Of a stretch of 64,000 nt of DNA, positions 40,249 to 48,024 are shown piece by piece. The notes under the pieces are model-generated. The model did not search any database and was not told where the DNA came from. It saw only the letters and a program-made list of their open reading frames with translations. The position numbers and the translations under genes are program-made. How positions within the stretch are numbered: the stretch's first letter is position 1; every line of letters begins with the position of its first letter. Origin of the DNA: Enterobacter chengduensis (lineage in GTDB: Bacteria > Pseudomonadota > Gammaproteobacteria > Enterobacterales > Enterobacteriaceae); the NCBI RefSeq assembly GCF_001984825.2, contig NZ_CP043318.1:3348001-3412000 (forward strand). The letters are read 5' to 3'.

Positions 40249-40672
40249 ATTTGGTAAACATTAGCTTACTTTTTGCCAGATTAGGGGAAGTTGCTTGCTC
40301 AAGCAAGCCCACTCTTTCGGATAATGATTCTTCACGCAAGGCAGGAGCGAAAGACTTCGAATACTCAGAAAGAACAACGACACCCAATTACTCTCTGTCT
40401 TTTTAATTAAACGACTAAAAGATCCTTCACAGAAAAGAAAATAATTAACATTTTAATAGATGGTATTGAGCAGTAGCTAATGAATTCCCTTCTCTTTCCC
40501 TTATATAATTCACTGGTATCCGACTGTCTCAATGTATAGCCTGCACACATAACCTTTATCATTTAGCCAACAGCACTTTGATTTTAAGTGCTTTTTCATA
40601 AAAACAGCTTCCCCTTTGTACTTGCACGCAGTACGATTAATCAACATGTTACCTGAAACTAAAGGGTTACTG
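40249..40672. other. Gene-free left edge of the accessory island
   Basis: About 420 bases between the thiM riboswitch and the STM2901-like gene. The sequence turns AT-rich from about 40310. A small inverted repeat GCTTGC/GCAAGC occurs at 40293-40308. The thiM promoter must lie at its left end, but no clear hexamers were assigned. No tRNA or attachment-site-like sequence was seen here. Confidence 0.6.
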
Positions 40673-41121
40673 ATGGATACAGTTGAAGAATTAAATGGAA
40701 CATATTTCTATCGTGGCGTATGCAATATCACTGCAGGAGAGTTATTTTTTTGGATTTTACTGGATAGAGTTAATAATCAATTTGGCGGAATTAAAGATGT
40801 CATTTCAATGAGCTGTATTATTCTGGGCTGCCATTATTAAAAACAAGAGATAAACCTTACGGAACCACAGCGGGTACGTCAATAGCATCAAAATACCTTC
40901 GCCAACTTCTTAACACTGAATTACCTGTAAGACTTCCAACTCTTACAGAAGCGAGCATAACAACACTTAAGCCTAAATATGTTACTAACCTGGGCGCTTT
41001 TGTGGGGCGTGGATTACCTGTTGTTGGTTGGGCTATAGTAGCGAGCGATATTAGTAAAATCGCTTATAAAACCGTTCGTGACTACAACACAATCGCACAC
41101 GAGAAAGATCGCATATGGTAA
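40673..41121 (+). pseudogene. STM2901-family protein gene, frameshifted
   Basis: The start MDTVEELNGTYFYRGVCN at 40673 follows an AAGGG ribosome site and matches the STM2901 family (small enterobacterial proteins, often beside DUF1493 and T6SS genes), as far as I can recall its sequence. The frame stops at 40840, but the -1/+2 frame continues with SGLPLLKTRDKPYGTTAG, then LGAFVGRGLPVVGWAIVASD and ends DRIW at 41121, exactly where the family sequence should. One base lost in the GGG run at 40825-40827 explains the break. Joined, the product would be about 149 residues with one hydrophobic segment. It could be a genuine pseudogene, a phase-variable site or an assembly error. It overlaps the next gene by seven bases. 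Confidence 0.7.
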
Positions 41122-41441
41122 CAGATCAGGAAGTTTTAGAGCTATTCCGTAAAGAGTTACCTGTGTCAGGTACATTCACAGGAAAGCTGATACCGTTAGA
41201 GCTTGATGATATTCTTCAAGATTATGCAGACGATGATGATTTAATTTATTGCATTAATAAATACGACAGATTTTTTAATGTTGACATGTCAGCAATGAAT
41301 TATCAGAAATATTATCCGTGGTTTAGAACGTGGTTCTTTAGAAGATGGTTTACTGATAAACCAGTAAAGCAAATCTCAAAACCTCTTACTGTAAGGATGT
41401 TTGCAGAATCGGCTAAAGCAGGAAGATGGTTATACGGCTAA
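41115..41441 (+). CDS. DUF1493-family protein
   Basis: A 108-residue acidic-to-basic protein starting MVTDQEVLELFRKELPVSG. The DDILQDYADDDDLIYCINKY segment and the FNVDMSAMNYQKYY region followed by an aromatic/basic stretch (FRTWFFRRWF) fit the DUF1493 family, whose members commonly follow STM2901-type genes in Salmonella and E. coli islands. The start overlaps the stop of the preceding gene (ATGGTAA), so the pair was translationally coupled. Biochemical function is unknown; its place between an STM2901-like gene and hcp suggests a type VI secretion accessory or immunity role, which is inference. Confidence 0.7.
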   Translation: MVTDQEVLELFRKELPVSGTFTGKLIPLELDDILQDYADDDDLIYCINKYDRFFNVDMSAMNYQKYYPWFRTWFFRRWFTDKPVKQISKPLTVRMFAESAKAGRWLYG

Positions 41442-41459
41442 CAGCAAGGAGCGTTAAAA

Positions 41460-41945
41460 ATGGCTGTACCAGTACATTTGATTTTAAAAGATGATGGTGG
41501 ATCTCAGATCATGGGGTCTTGTGACGTTCATGGACGTGATGGAAGCATAGAACTACGTAGCTTACAGCATAGCGTGATCATTCCTACAGACAATTTAACA
41601 GGTAAAGTGACAGGAAGCCGACAACATTGCTCATTCAATTTCACTAAAGAGATTGATAGTTCATCACCCTATCTGTTTAAAGCAGTTGCAACGGGGCAAA
41701 CTCTTAAAAGCGCTGAGTTTAATTTCTATCGTATCAACTACAGCGGGCAAGAGGAAATTTACTACACCATTACACTAGAAAATGTGAAAGTAGTTAGCTT
41801 TAGCCCTGTGATGCATGATACCCGAACGGCTACGGGTACAGGCCATATGGAAGATGTGTCTTTAGCTTATGAAAAGATCACTCACCTTTATAAAGATGGC
41901 AATATCTTGCATTCCGATGCATGGAATGAAAAGAGACAAGCTTAG
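41460..41945 (+). CDS. hcp: Type VI secretion tube protein Hcp (orphan)
   Basis: A 161-residue Hcp1-family protein that forms the hexameric rings of the type VI secretion tube and can carry small effectors in its lumen. Family motifs are clear: LILKDDGGSQIMGSCDVHGR, here opening with MAVPVH, then FTKEIDSSSPYLFKAVATGQ, TLKSAEFNFYRIN, and YEKITHLYKDGNILHSD at the end. An AAGGAG ribosome site precedes the ATG. No other T6SS structural gene is in the window, so it is an orphan hcp, probably delivering products of the two upstream genes through a T6SS encoded elsewhere. A terminator hairpin follows. Confidence 0.92.
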   Translation: MAVPVHLILKDDGGSQIMGSCDVHGRDGSIELRSLQHSVIIPTDNLTGKVTGSRQHCSFNFTKEIDSSSPYLFKAVATGQTLKSAEFNFYRINYSGQEEIYYTITLENVKVVSFSPVMHDTRTATGTGHMEDVSLAYEKITHLYKDGNILHSDAWNEKRQA

Positions 41946-41962
41946 CATAACCCACTCTAAAT

Positions 41963-41985
41963 ATGGGGCTATCATGCCCCTTCTT
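41963..41985 (+). terminator. Terminator after hcp
   Basis: GGGGC / GCCCC stem (41965-41969 and 41976-41980) with a six-base loop, then TTCTT. Short but well placed, 19 bases after the hcp stop. Confidence 0.65.
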
Positions 41986-42354
41986 CTAAACTCTCCATTT
42001 CGTATAACAACCTTCTTACTTAGATATAGCAATTCAAGCTAGATACAACTTCGTATAAGTTTTCAACATATTTATTTTTAGTGAGTAACTACAGAGAAAA
42101 TCTTTAGTTGAATACCAACTTTCATTCAAAACACAAAAAGGATTCAAAAGCAAAGAATGTAGAAAAATCTATAAATTTGAATTAACTATTTTACACATTT
42201 AGTATGATTTTATAGTTAAATGCTTAAGCATACCTTATGCATTGAAATTTTCTCATGTTCTGAGATCCAGAACGTCATAAATCTTATCTAATTGTATTTA
42301 TTAAGATAATGCCTTACATATTACAGCAGACCTGTTTAGCGATAAATGCTATCC

Positions 42355-42368
42355 ATGATCTAGATCAA
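42355..42368. promoter_or_regulatory. FNR-like palindrome upstream of the adhesin
   Basis: ATGAT-CTAG-ATCAA matches the FNR consensus TTGAT-N4-ATCAA at 9 of 10 positions. The same core is also shared with CRP sites, whose outer bases are poorly matched. It is about 170 bases upstream of the adhesin start. Chance occurrence in AT-rich DNA is possible. Confidence 0.35.
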
Positions 42369-42457
42369 TAATCAAAATTACACATTCATAGATAGTTACT
42401 GCACGTTGCGAAATAAGTTATCAAACTTAAATTTTGAGACGCACCAAGGTTTAATCC

Positions 42458-42480
42458 AGATATAACAGGAGGTTATATCT
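42458..42480 (+). promoter_or_regulatory. Perfect hairpin with AGGAG loop in the adhesin leader
   Basis: AGATATAAC / GTTATATCT form a 9-bp stem around the loop AGGAG, a Shine-Dalgarno-like sequence. It lies 56 bases before the adhesin ATG and lacks a T-run, so it is not a terminator. An operator palindrome or an RNA regulatory hairpin are both possible. Confidence 0.45.
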
Positions 42481-42751
42481 TCCTGCCCGGATAGCACCCT
42501 TACTTTAATTTTTCTTGCATTGATGAGAGCTTTCAAATGAAGTCTTTAAATAAATCAGCTATCGCTGTTTTTATGTTTAGTGTTGTGTCTACTGGTGTAG
42601 CTGAAGCTTCTTTAACTGGTGCTGATCTTGCTGCTGCCAACTCTTACTTTAATTCACATCCAGACATTGTAAAATATGCCCCGTGGATTCGTGACAATGT
42701 AATAGCAAGCAACACATTGAATTGACCTGCCCCCACGATTAGATACAACAC

Positions 42752-43585
42752 TCAGTTAGTAACGTCGGAATCTTCATTCTCAGAATGACCCTTTCTCCAG
42801 CCCGCTGCAAATTCAGACGGTGTCTGATAATTCAGCGTGGAGTGCGGGCGGCATTCGTTATAATCCTGCCGCCAGTCATTAATAATTTTCCTGGCATGAA
42901 CGATATCGCTGAACCAGTGCTCATTCAAACATTCATCGCGAAATCGTCCGTTAAAGCTCTCAATAAATCCGTTCTGCGTTGGCTTGCCCGGCTGGATTAA
43001 GCGCAACTCAACACCATGCTCAAAGGCCCATTGATCCAGTGCACGGCAAGTGAACTCCGGCCCCTGGTCAGTTCTTATCGTCGCCGGATAGCCTCGAAAC
43101 AGTGCAATGCTGTCCAGAATACGCGTGACCTGAACGCCTGAAATCCCAAAGGCAACAGTGACCGTCAGGCATTCCTTTGTGAAATCATCGACGCAGGTAA
43201 GACACTTGATCCTGCGACCGGTGGAAAGTGCGTCCATGACGAAATCCATCGACCAGGTCAGATTGGGCGCCGCCGGACGGAGCAGCGGCAGACGTTCTGT
43301 TGCCAGCCCTTTACGACGTCTTCTGCGTTTTACGCCCAGGCCACTGAGGTGATAAAGCCGGTACACGCGCTTATGATTAACATGAAGCCCTTCACGGCGC
43401 AGCAACTGCCAAATACGACGGTAGCCAAAACGCCTGCGCTCCAGTGCCAGCTCAGTGATGCGCCCTGATAAATGCGCATCAGCAGCCGGACGGTGAGCCT
43501 CATAGCGGCAGGTCGACAGGGATAAACCTGTAAGCCTGCAGGCACGACGTTGCGACAGACCGGTCGCATCACACATCAACATCAC
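42752..43585 (-). CDS. IS3-family transposase OrfB (DDE integrase domain)
   Basis: The 277-residue frame contains an HTH_21 segment ([20 protein letters not shown]) and an rve integrase core with the DDE triad: Asp in [10 protein letters not shown], Asp in RTDQGPEF and Glu in [15 protein letters not shown], followed by the [11 protein letters not shown] motif. The frame is open upstream to the end of orfA ([12 protein letters not shown]), so a -1 ribosomal frameshift from orfA would give the OrfAB fusion transposase usual for this family. It is transcribed opposite to the disrupted adhesin. Confidence 0.93.
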   Translation of the reverse strand: MMLMCDATGLSQRRACRLTGLSLSTCRYEAHRPAADAHLSGRITELALERRRFGYRRIWQLLRREGLHVNHKRVYRLYHLSGLGVKRRRRRKGLATERLPLLRPAAPNLTWSMDFVMDALSTGRRIKCLTCVDDFTKECLTVTVAFGISGVQVTRILDSIALFRGYPATIRTDQGPEFTCRALDQWAFEHGVELRLIQPGKPTQNGFIESFNGRFRDECLNEHWFSDIVHARKIINDWRQDYNECRPHSTLNYQTPSEFAAGWRKGHSENEDSDVTN

Positions 43586-43608
43586 GGCTTCCCGCTTCTG
43601 GTCTGTCG

Positions 43609-43872
43609 TCAGTACTTTCGCCCAAGAGCCACCTGAAGCGCCTCTTTATCCAGCATGGCTTCGGCAAGCAGCTTCTTGAGTCTGGTGTTCTCTTCCTCAA
43701 GCGACTTCAGGCGCTTAACTTCAGGCACCTCCATACCGCCATACTTCTTACGCCAGGTGTAAAACGTGGCATCGGAAATGGCATGCTTGCGGCAGAGTTC
43801 ACGGGCGGGTACCCCAGCTTCGGCTTCGCGGAGAATACTGATGATCTGTTCGTCGGAAAAACGCTTCTTCAT
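43609..43872 (-). CDS. IS3-family transposase OrfA (helix-turn-helix)
   Basis: An 87-residue protein, [20 protein letters not shown] onward, with a helix-turn-helix ([20 protein letters not shown]) and a leucine-zipper-like segment ([20 protein letters not shown]). It binds the element ends and supplies the N-terminus of the frameshifted OrfAB. The end of orfA (GRKY, then stop) overlaps the orfB frame at a GCGAAAG sequence, a plausible slippage site. Confidence 0.93.
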   Translation of the reverse strand: MKKRFSDEQIISILREAEAGVPARELCRKHAISDATFYTWRKKYGGMEVPEVKRLKSLEEENTRLKKLLAEAMLDKEALQVALGRKY

Positions 43873-45573
43873 GGGGATGTCCTCATGTGGCTTATGAAGA
43901 CATTACTAACATCGGGGTGTACTAATCAACGGGGAGCAGGTCAGAATGATGCTAATAACACACTCGTAAGCAATAGCTATTATGATCAGGCGCAAGGTAA
44001 ATTAATCTATGTAACACAGATTGGAGGGATCACTCCACCTGTATCTATGAGCACGTTAACCCCTTCTACACCTGCACAAGTAAATTTAGCTGCTAATATA
44101 CCCGTAGTAGTTTCTGGTAACACTGCTGTAACTAATACTAAAACAACTTTAAATGAGCCTGGTTTGATTGCAGCACCAGCTAACACTACAAATGCTAACA
44201 GTATTATAACTACTCCAGCTAAGCAGTCTTTGATTGTTGAACCACCAAAGCCAGTAATTAAAACTCCTCCTTTGGTTCAGAAGGTTCCTGTAGCTACGCC
44301 TGTTGCTATTCCTATAGTTAAACAACAAATTCCTACACCTATTAATCAGGGTGTACCTTCTCCATTACCACATAGCATACCTAACAAAGTACCTCCTTTG
44401 TTGACCAATAGCACCCCTAATAAAATTCCTGTCCCTATGGCTTACAACGTTCCGACGAAAGCCCCTGTACCGTTAGCTAATAACATCCCCGTTAAAGAGC
44501 CTACGCCATTACCATATAACGTACCACCCAAAATGTTGGTAAATAACACTCCTACTCCTTTGGTAGCCCCTCAAGCTATTTTACCAGTACAGAAAACTCC
44601 GGTTGTTCCACCACAGCCACAGGCTTACAACGTTCCGGTTAAACAACCAACAATTCAACCTTATAATGTGCCACCTAAAATAAGTCTCCCTATTCAGCAG
44701 ATTCCTAACAAACAACCTATACCAGTTGCACAGCCTTACAATGTTCCGAGCAAAATCCCAACAGTACAAACTAACTTAATGTACACTCCAACTATACCGC
44801 CAAAAGCTATTATTCAGGCTCCTGTACAACAGATAATTAGCCGTAATGATCCTATCGGGGTTCAGGGCGGGGTTCAGAAATTAACAATCACTGTAGTAGA
44901 TAGCCAAACTCCGGTAGCTACAACAATTCCTGCTACAAATACGGCTAACACATCTTTAACCTCTGCGATTAATGCAAACGCTAAAGCTGATGCGAACACA
45001 AACGCACTTACTACTAAAGTAGATTCAAATACATTCAAAGCCGATCAGGATAGACAAGATCAAGCCCTGCAAGATGCTTCTGACAAAGCGACTCAGGCAA
45101 TCAATACGAGCGCTTATGCGCAATCTTTAGCTGTTGATGCACAAACAGTAGCCGCTGCTAATAAAGCTGCTGTCGCTAACGTTCAGTCGCGTCAACAAGC
45201 ACAAGAAACCACTATTCAGAATCACAGCGCACAACTGAAGAACCATGAAGAACGTATTACAGCGTTAGAAAATGAAAGTAATAACAACTTCCAGAACCTT
45301 AAGGATGATGTAGATAACAACCGTAAACGTGCTGCTGTTGGTGTTGCTTCTGTGGCCGCTATGAGCAACATCCCGCAGGTAACAGACTCTCAGACTTTCG
45401 CTATCGGTGCTGGTGCTGGCGGTTATGACTCTCAAGGTGCTGTTGCTATAGGAATCTCTGCTCGTGTTACCGATCACATCGTAACTAAAGCTTCTGTTGG
45501 TGCGGGTTCCTTCGGCGGCGCTACTTACGGGGCTGGTGTAGCTTTCGGTTTCTAAATAAAGTTTTTAACCCAC

Positions 45574-45594
45574 GCCTCTTCGTTAGAGGCTTTT
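45574..45594 (+). terminator. Terminator after the adhesin gene
   Basis: GCCTCT / AGAGGC stem with a TCGTT loop followed by TTTTATT, 18 bases after the adhesin stop. Confidence 0.8.
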
Positions 45595-45613
45595 ATTAAG
45601 AGTTTTAAATAAC

Positions 45614-45673
45614 AAGCCAGTTAACCAACGATATCACTACAAACTCACCCTATGACTTATGGCTAACTGGCTT
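45614..45673. repeat. 10-bp inverted repeat in the adhesin-lipoprotein gap
   Basis: AAGCCAGTTA (45614-45623) and TAACTGGCTT (45664-45673) are perfect complements separated by 40 bases. They could form a stem in RNA or be paired binding sites; no function is assigned. Confidence 0.6.
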
Positions 45674-45700
45674 AATTTGATTATTCTGATGATAGCGAAC

Positions 45701-45799
45701 ATGACAAAATATATTTTATTCTCCACTATAGTGGCATTAGCATTAGTGGCCACAGGTTTCTTTATGGGGCTAATGTATGTTGAATGGGTGAGATTATGA
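45701..45799 (+). CDS. Possible 32-residue single-helix membrane peptide
   Basis: The frame reads MTKYILFSTIVALALVATGF then FMGLMYVEWVRL, a short N-terminal basic residue followed by a hydrophobic helix of about 20 residues, then an aromatic/charged end. The ribosome site is weak. Its stop overlaps an ATG of a 16-codon frame ending at 45846. It lies between the adhesin and a lipoprotein gene. Too short for confident calling; a small membrane protein is possible. Confidence 0.35.
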   Translation: MTKYILFSTIVALALVATGFFMGLMYVEWVRL

Positions 45800-45863
45800 A
45801 AGAAGCTATTCTTATAGATACACGCTTAACGATTCTCTTTATTTAAATAACGGTGTAGGACAT

Positions 45864-46325
45864 ATGAACAAGTTGATGATAGTAGCTTTGTCTGTTTCTG
45901 CGTTAGCGGGTTGTACTTCACAGGCTCAACGCATGGCAGATTGTGAAGCTCAAGGTATTAGCCGTGATGCTTGTTACATTGCAGAACAAAACAGGCAGGC
46001 AACGATAAACGCTTCAGCTGAAAAGCAAGCAATGGAAAATGCGCAAGCGCTCTATCCAGTACAGAAAGCACAATCTGCGCATGGTTTACCTAAAGGCTGT
46101 ACACAAGTGATGGATGCTGCGGGGCAATGCAATACAAAAGCACCTAAAGTGAATAACATCACTAAGGAAGCTGATCATGTAATGAATAAGCCTATCTCTG
46201 ATAGTGCTGAATATCTTCTTGCTAATGGCTGGAAGCCTAATAATGGGGTATGGAAGAAACAAGGCTATACGCTTTTGCTGACTGTTGAAAATGGAAAAGT
46301 CGTTAATTCGCAGCTTAAAAAATAA
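45864..46325 (+). CDS. Unknown lipoprotein
   Basis: A 153-residue precursor starting MNKLMIVALSVSALAGCTSQ, with lipobox LAGC and lipidated Cys17. The residue after the Cys is Thr, so transport to the outer membrane is expected. The mature part has further cysteines (MADCEAQGISRDACY; GCTQVMDAAGQCN) that could form disulfides, and an amphipathic alanine/glutamine-rich helix. The C-terminal half contains a small globular segment with WKPNNGVWKKQGYTLLL. No family was recognised. It is AT-rich, shares the island with the adhesin and Hcp genes, and ends at a terminator. Confidence 0.8.
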   Translation: MNKLMIVALSVSALAGCTSQAQRMADCEAQGISRDACYIAEQNRQATINASAEKQAMENAQALYPVQKAQSAHGLPKGCTQVMDAAGQCNTKAPKVNNITKEADHVMNKPISDSAEYLLANGWKPNNGVWKKQGYTLLLTVENGKVVNSQLKK

Positions 46326-46404
46326 TATCCCCCTGACTTAAAAGGGACTAAATAGCAAAGTATATTAGATTCGTGATTGTCAGTCTTTAGTGTATTGCTA
46401 AAGC

Positions 46405-46430
46405 CGCCCTTAACAGATGGGCGTTTTTTT
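46405..46430 (+). terminator. Terminator after the lipoprotein gene
   Basis: CGCCC / GGGCG stem with a nine-base loop followed by seven T residues, about 80 bases after the lipoprotein stop. Confidence 0.85.
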
Positions 46431-46502
46431 CAATTATTCTTGAGGATTATATGATGATTGATGCAAATGAAGCAGTAAAAGAAGGGTTCGCTAAAATAAA
46501 TC

Positions 46503-46527
46503 AGGCGACTGCGGTCGCCTTTTTTTA
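46503..46527. terminator. Terminator at the island/csc boundary
   Basis: AGGCGA / TCGCCT stem with a CTGCGG loop followed by a T-run on the plus strand. On the minus strand the stem, followed by GATTTATTT, could also end the cscB-cscA transcript, whose stop is about 50 bases upstream in that direction. Confidence 0.8.
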
Positions 46528-46575
46528 TTTGCCGGTCTCACTCCATGCAAAGGGTCAGAAATGCCATAAGCCCTT

Positions 46576-48009
46576 TTATTCTAACTGCCAGGCCCCGCCA
46601 TGGATAAGCGACGCTCTCCCCGCCCAGGCAAACAACGCCAGCTCGCGGCCGTCTGCATCAGGATAAATACGGCTGCTGAGGCACGCCTCACCCTCGTTAA
46701 CAAACACTTCCACGGAAGAGCTATCAAAGAACAGGCGCAGGTTCAGCATGTCATTCAGGTTAAGCGCGACGCTTCGGGTACCGCACAAGCCATACTGCGG
46801 ATAGTGACGCTCCAGCACCAGGCGCTGCATCTGGGCATCAACATAGATGCGTAGCCCGTCGCCGAGACGAATGCCGTATTGCTCCGCGCTGCTGTTCGCG
46901 CAATCCCATTGCAGAGTGACCTCCATCGCATCGCAGTGTTCCACCAGCGTCATCTGCTGGTTATTAAGCGTACTTATCGGCCAGGGGAACCACGCCCCGC
47001 GCAGGGTTTCAACTTCTCTGGCTGGATGCATTTGCAGATGATTATCCGCACTCAGCGTCAGCTCGCGAGGTAAGGAGAGCATGCCTGCCCAGCCATCCTC
47101 CTGTTCCGGCAGAGGTGATTCCCACATGTCCAGCCAGCCGATGACGATGCGTCGACCATCCGGCGTCAGGAAACTTTGCGGCGCATAGAAATCATGCCCG
47201 TAATCCATCTCTACAAATTCACCTTCACGCACAAAGGGCTGGCCGGGCTGCCATTCACCTACCAGATACCCGCTCTGGAAAAGATTACGGTTTTTGAATC
47301 CGTCCGCCGCCAGCCCCTGAGGAGAGAACATCAGCACGCGTTTACCGTTGAGAGTGAAAAAGTCCGGACATTCCCACATGTAGCCCATCTCTTTTTCAGC
47401 CACCGCGAGCACGCCCCAGTCCTGCCACTCTCGCAGATCGGCAGACCGGTACGCACGCACCTGGCCCGTATCACCCTCTCGCGCGCCAACGACCATGTAC
47501 CACCACTCCCCTTCACGCCATACTTTCGGATCGCGGAAGTGATGCAGTCCAGGCGGTGTGTCAATGACGGTCCCGTGCCGCACAAAGTGGATGCCGTCTC
47601 GGCTGGTTGCCAGGCACTGAACCTGGTAGAGATTAGCCTCATCGCCGGGATCGCCGTGGAATTTGTGGCCGGTGTAGATCAGCGCCAGCGTGTCGCCATC
47701 CACCACCGCTGAGCCAGAAAAACAGCCGTCCTTATCGTCTGGTCCTTCCGGTGCCAGCGCAACCGGGAGGTGTTCCCAGTGAACTAAATCTTTGCTGCGC
47801 GCATGGCCCCAGTGCATCGGCCCCCACTGGGTCGAATACGGATGATGTTGATAAAAGGCGTGATACCAGCCGTCAAACCAGACCAGGCCATTCGGATCGT
47901 TCATCCAGCCGGCACGCGCGGCGAGGTGGTAACGCGGATACCAGCGCAGGTTAAGCCCTTCGCGTCCGGACTGCAGTTCCTGTTCTGCTTTTGTAATGGA
48001 ATACGTCAT
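46576..48009 (-). CDS. cscA: Sucrose hydrolase (invertase) CscA
   Basis: Glycoside hydrolase family 32 enzyme that splits sucrose into glucose and fructose in the cytoplasm. The 477-residue product equals E. coli CscA. The three GH32 acidic motifs are present: WMNDPNG (about residues 35-41, nucleophile Asp), FRDPKVW (transition-state Asp, about 160) and WECPDFF (acid/base Glu, about 215). The C-terminal beta-sandwich ends HGGAWQLE. There is no signal peptide. It follows cscB by 15 bases on the minus strand, so the two form one operon in which imported sucrose is cleaved. Confidence 0.93.
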   Translation of the reverse strand: MTYSITKAEQELQSGREGLNLRWYPRYHLAARAGWMNDPNGLVWFDGWYHAFYQHHPYSTQWGPMHWGHARSKDLVHWEHLPVALAPEGPDDKDGCFSGSAVVDGDTLALIYTGHKFHGDPGDEANLYQVQCLATSRDGIHFVRHGTVIDTPPGLHHFRDPKVWREGEWWYMVVGAREGDTGQVRAYRSADLREWQDWGVLAVAEKEMGYMWECPDFFTLNGKRVLMFSPQGLAADGFKNRNLFQSGYLVGEWQPGQPFVREGEFVEMDYGHDFYAPQSFLTPDGRRIVIGWLDMWESPLPEQEDGWAGMLSLPRELTLSADNHLQMHPAREVETLRGAWFPWPISTLNNQQMTLVEHCDAMEVTLQWDCANSSAEQYGIRLGDGLRIYVDAQMQRLVLERHYPQYGLCGTRSVALNLNDMLNLRLFFDSSSVEVFVNEGEACLSSRIYPDADGRELALFAWAGRASLIHGGAWQLE

Positions 48010-48024
48010 TTCTCTACTCTTTAA

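Larger units (their letters stand above)
41946..42536. other. AT-rich upstream region of the adhesin gene
   Basis: About 590 bases without a gene. It contains the hcp terminator, an FNR-like palindrome at 42355-42368, a perfect 9-bp hairpin with an AGGAG loop at 42458-42480, and a five-codon frame (ATG at 42523, MRAFK) whose stop overlaps the adhesin start. The long leader suggests regulated expression of the adhesin. Confidence 0.6.
42723..43943 (-). mobile_element. IS3-family insertion sequence (probably IS407 group), 1221 bp
   Basis: Terminal inverted repeats begin TGACCTGCCCCC at 42723 and, read inward from the right end at 43943, TGACCTGCTCCCCG. The element is flanked by a 4-bp direct repeat GAAT (42719-42722 and 43944-43947), and removing it restores the adhesin frame exactly. 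It carries two overlapping transposase frames on the minus strand, orfA and orfB. The 4-bp duplication and the transposase sequence suggest the IS407 group; the exact name was not determined. Intact frames and ends suggest a recent insertion. Confidence 0.93.
42537..45555 (+). pseudogene. Proline-rich trimeric autotransporter adhesin gene, split by an IS3-family element
   Basis: The 5' part (42537-42722) encodes a signal peptide, MKSLNKSAIAVFMFSVVSTG then VAEA, and the start of a head domain. The 3' part (43948-45555) continues in the same frame after removal of the IS and one copy of the GAAT duplication, giving a 597-residue protein. It has a proline-rich passenger (about residues 105-345) with repeated YNVPxK motifs, an alanine-rich coiled-coil stalk (about 390-530) and a C-terminal YadA-type membrane anchor ending FGGATYGAGVAFGF with terminal Phe. 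Such adhesins trimerise in the outer membrane and bind host or cell surfaces. In this strain it is inactivated; a downstream frame opening within the IS lacks a signal peptide. AT-rich, acquired. Confidence 0.85.

Noticed and set aside
42355..42368. CRP site reading of the TGATCTAGATCA palindrome
   Set aside because: The outer half-site bases fit CRP poorly (CATGA and TCAAT), while the FNR pattern fits 9 of 10; CRP was therefore not called.
43783..43947. Adhesin frame start inside the IS element
   Set aside because: The in-frame ATG lies antisense to the transposase and encodes no signal peptide; the true start is at 42537 as shown by frame restoration after IS removal.
44340..44765. Repeated DNA that could suggest a CRISPR or tandem repeat array
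   Set aside because: The repeats are degenerate, in frame and encode proline-rich protein units; spacing is irregular and there are no cas genes.
46451..46666. 71-codon frame between the lipoprotein and cscA
   Set aside because: It reads straight through a terminator hairpin and its T-run, and then overlaps the end of cscA.
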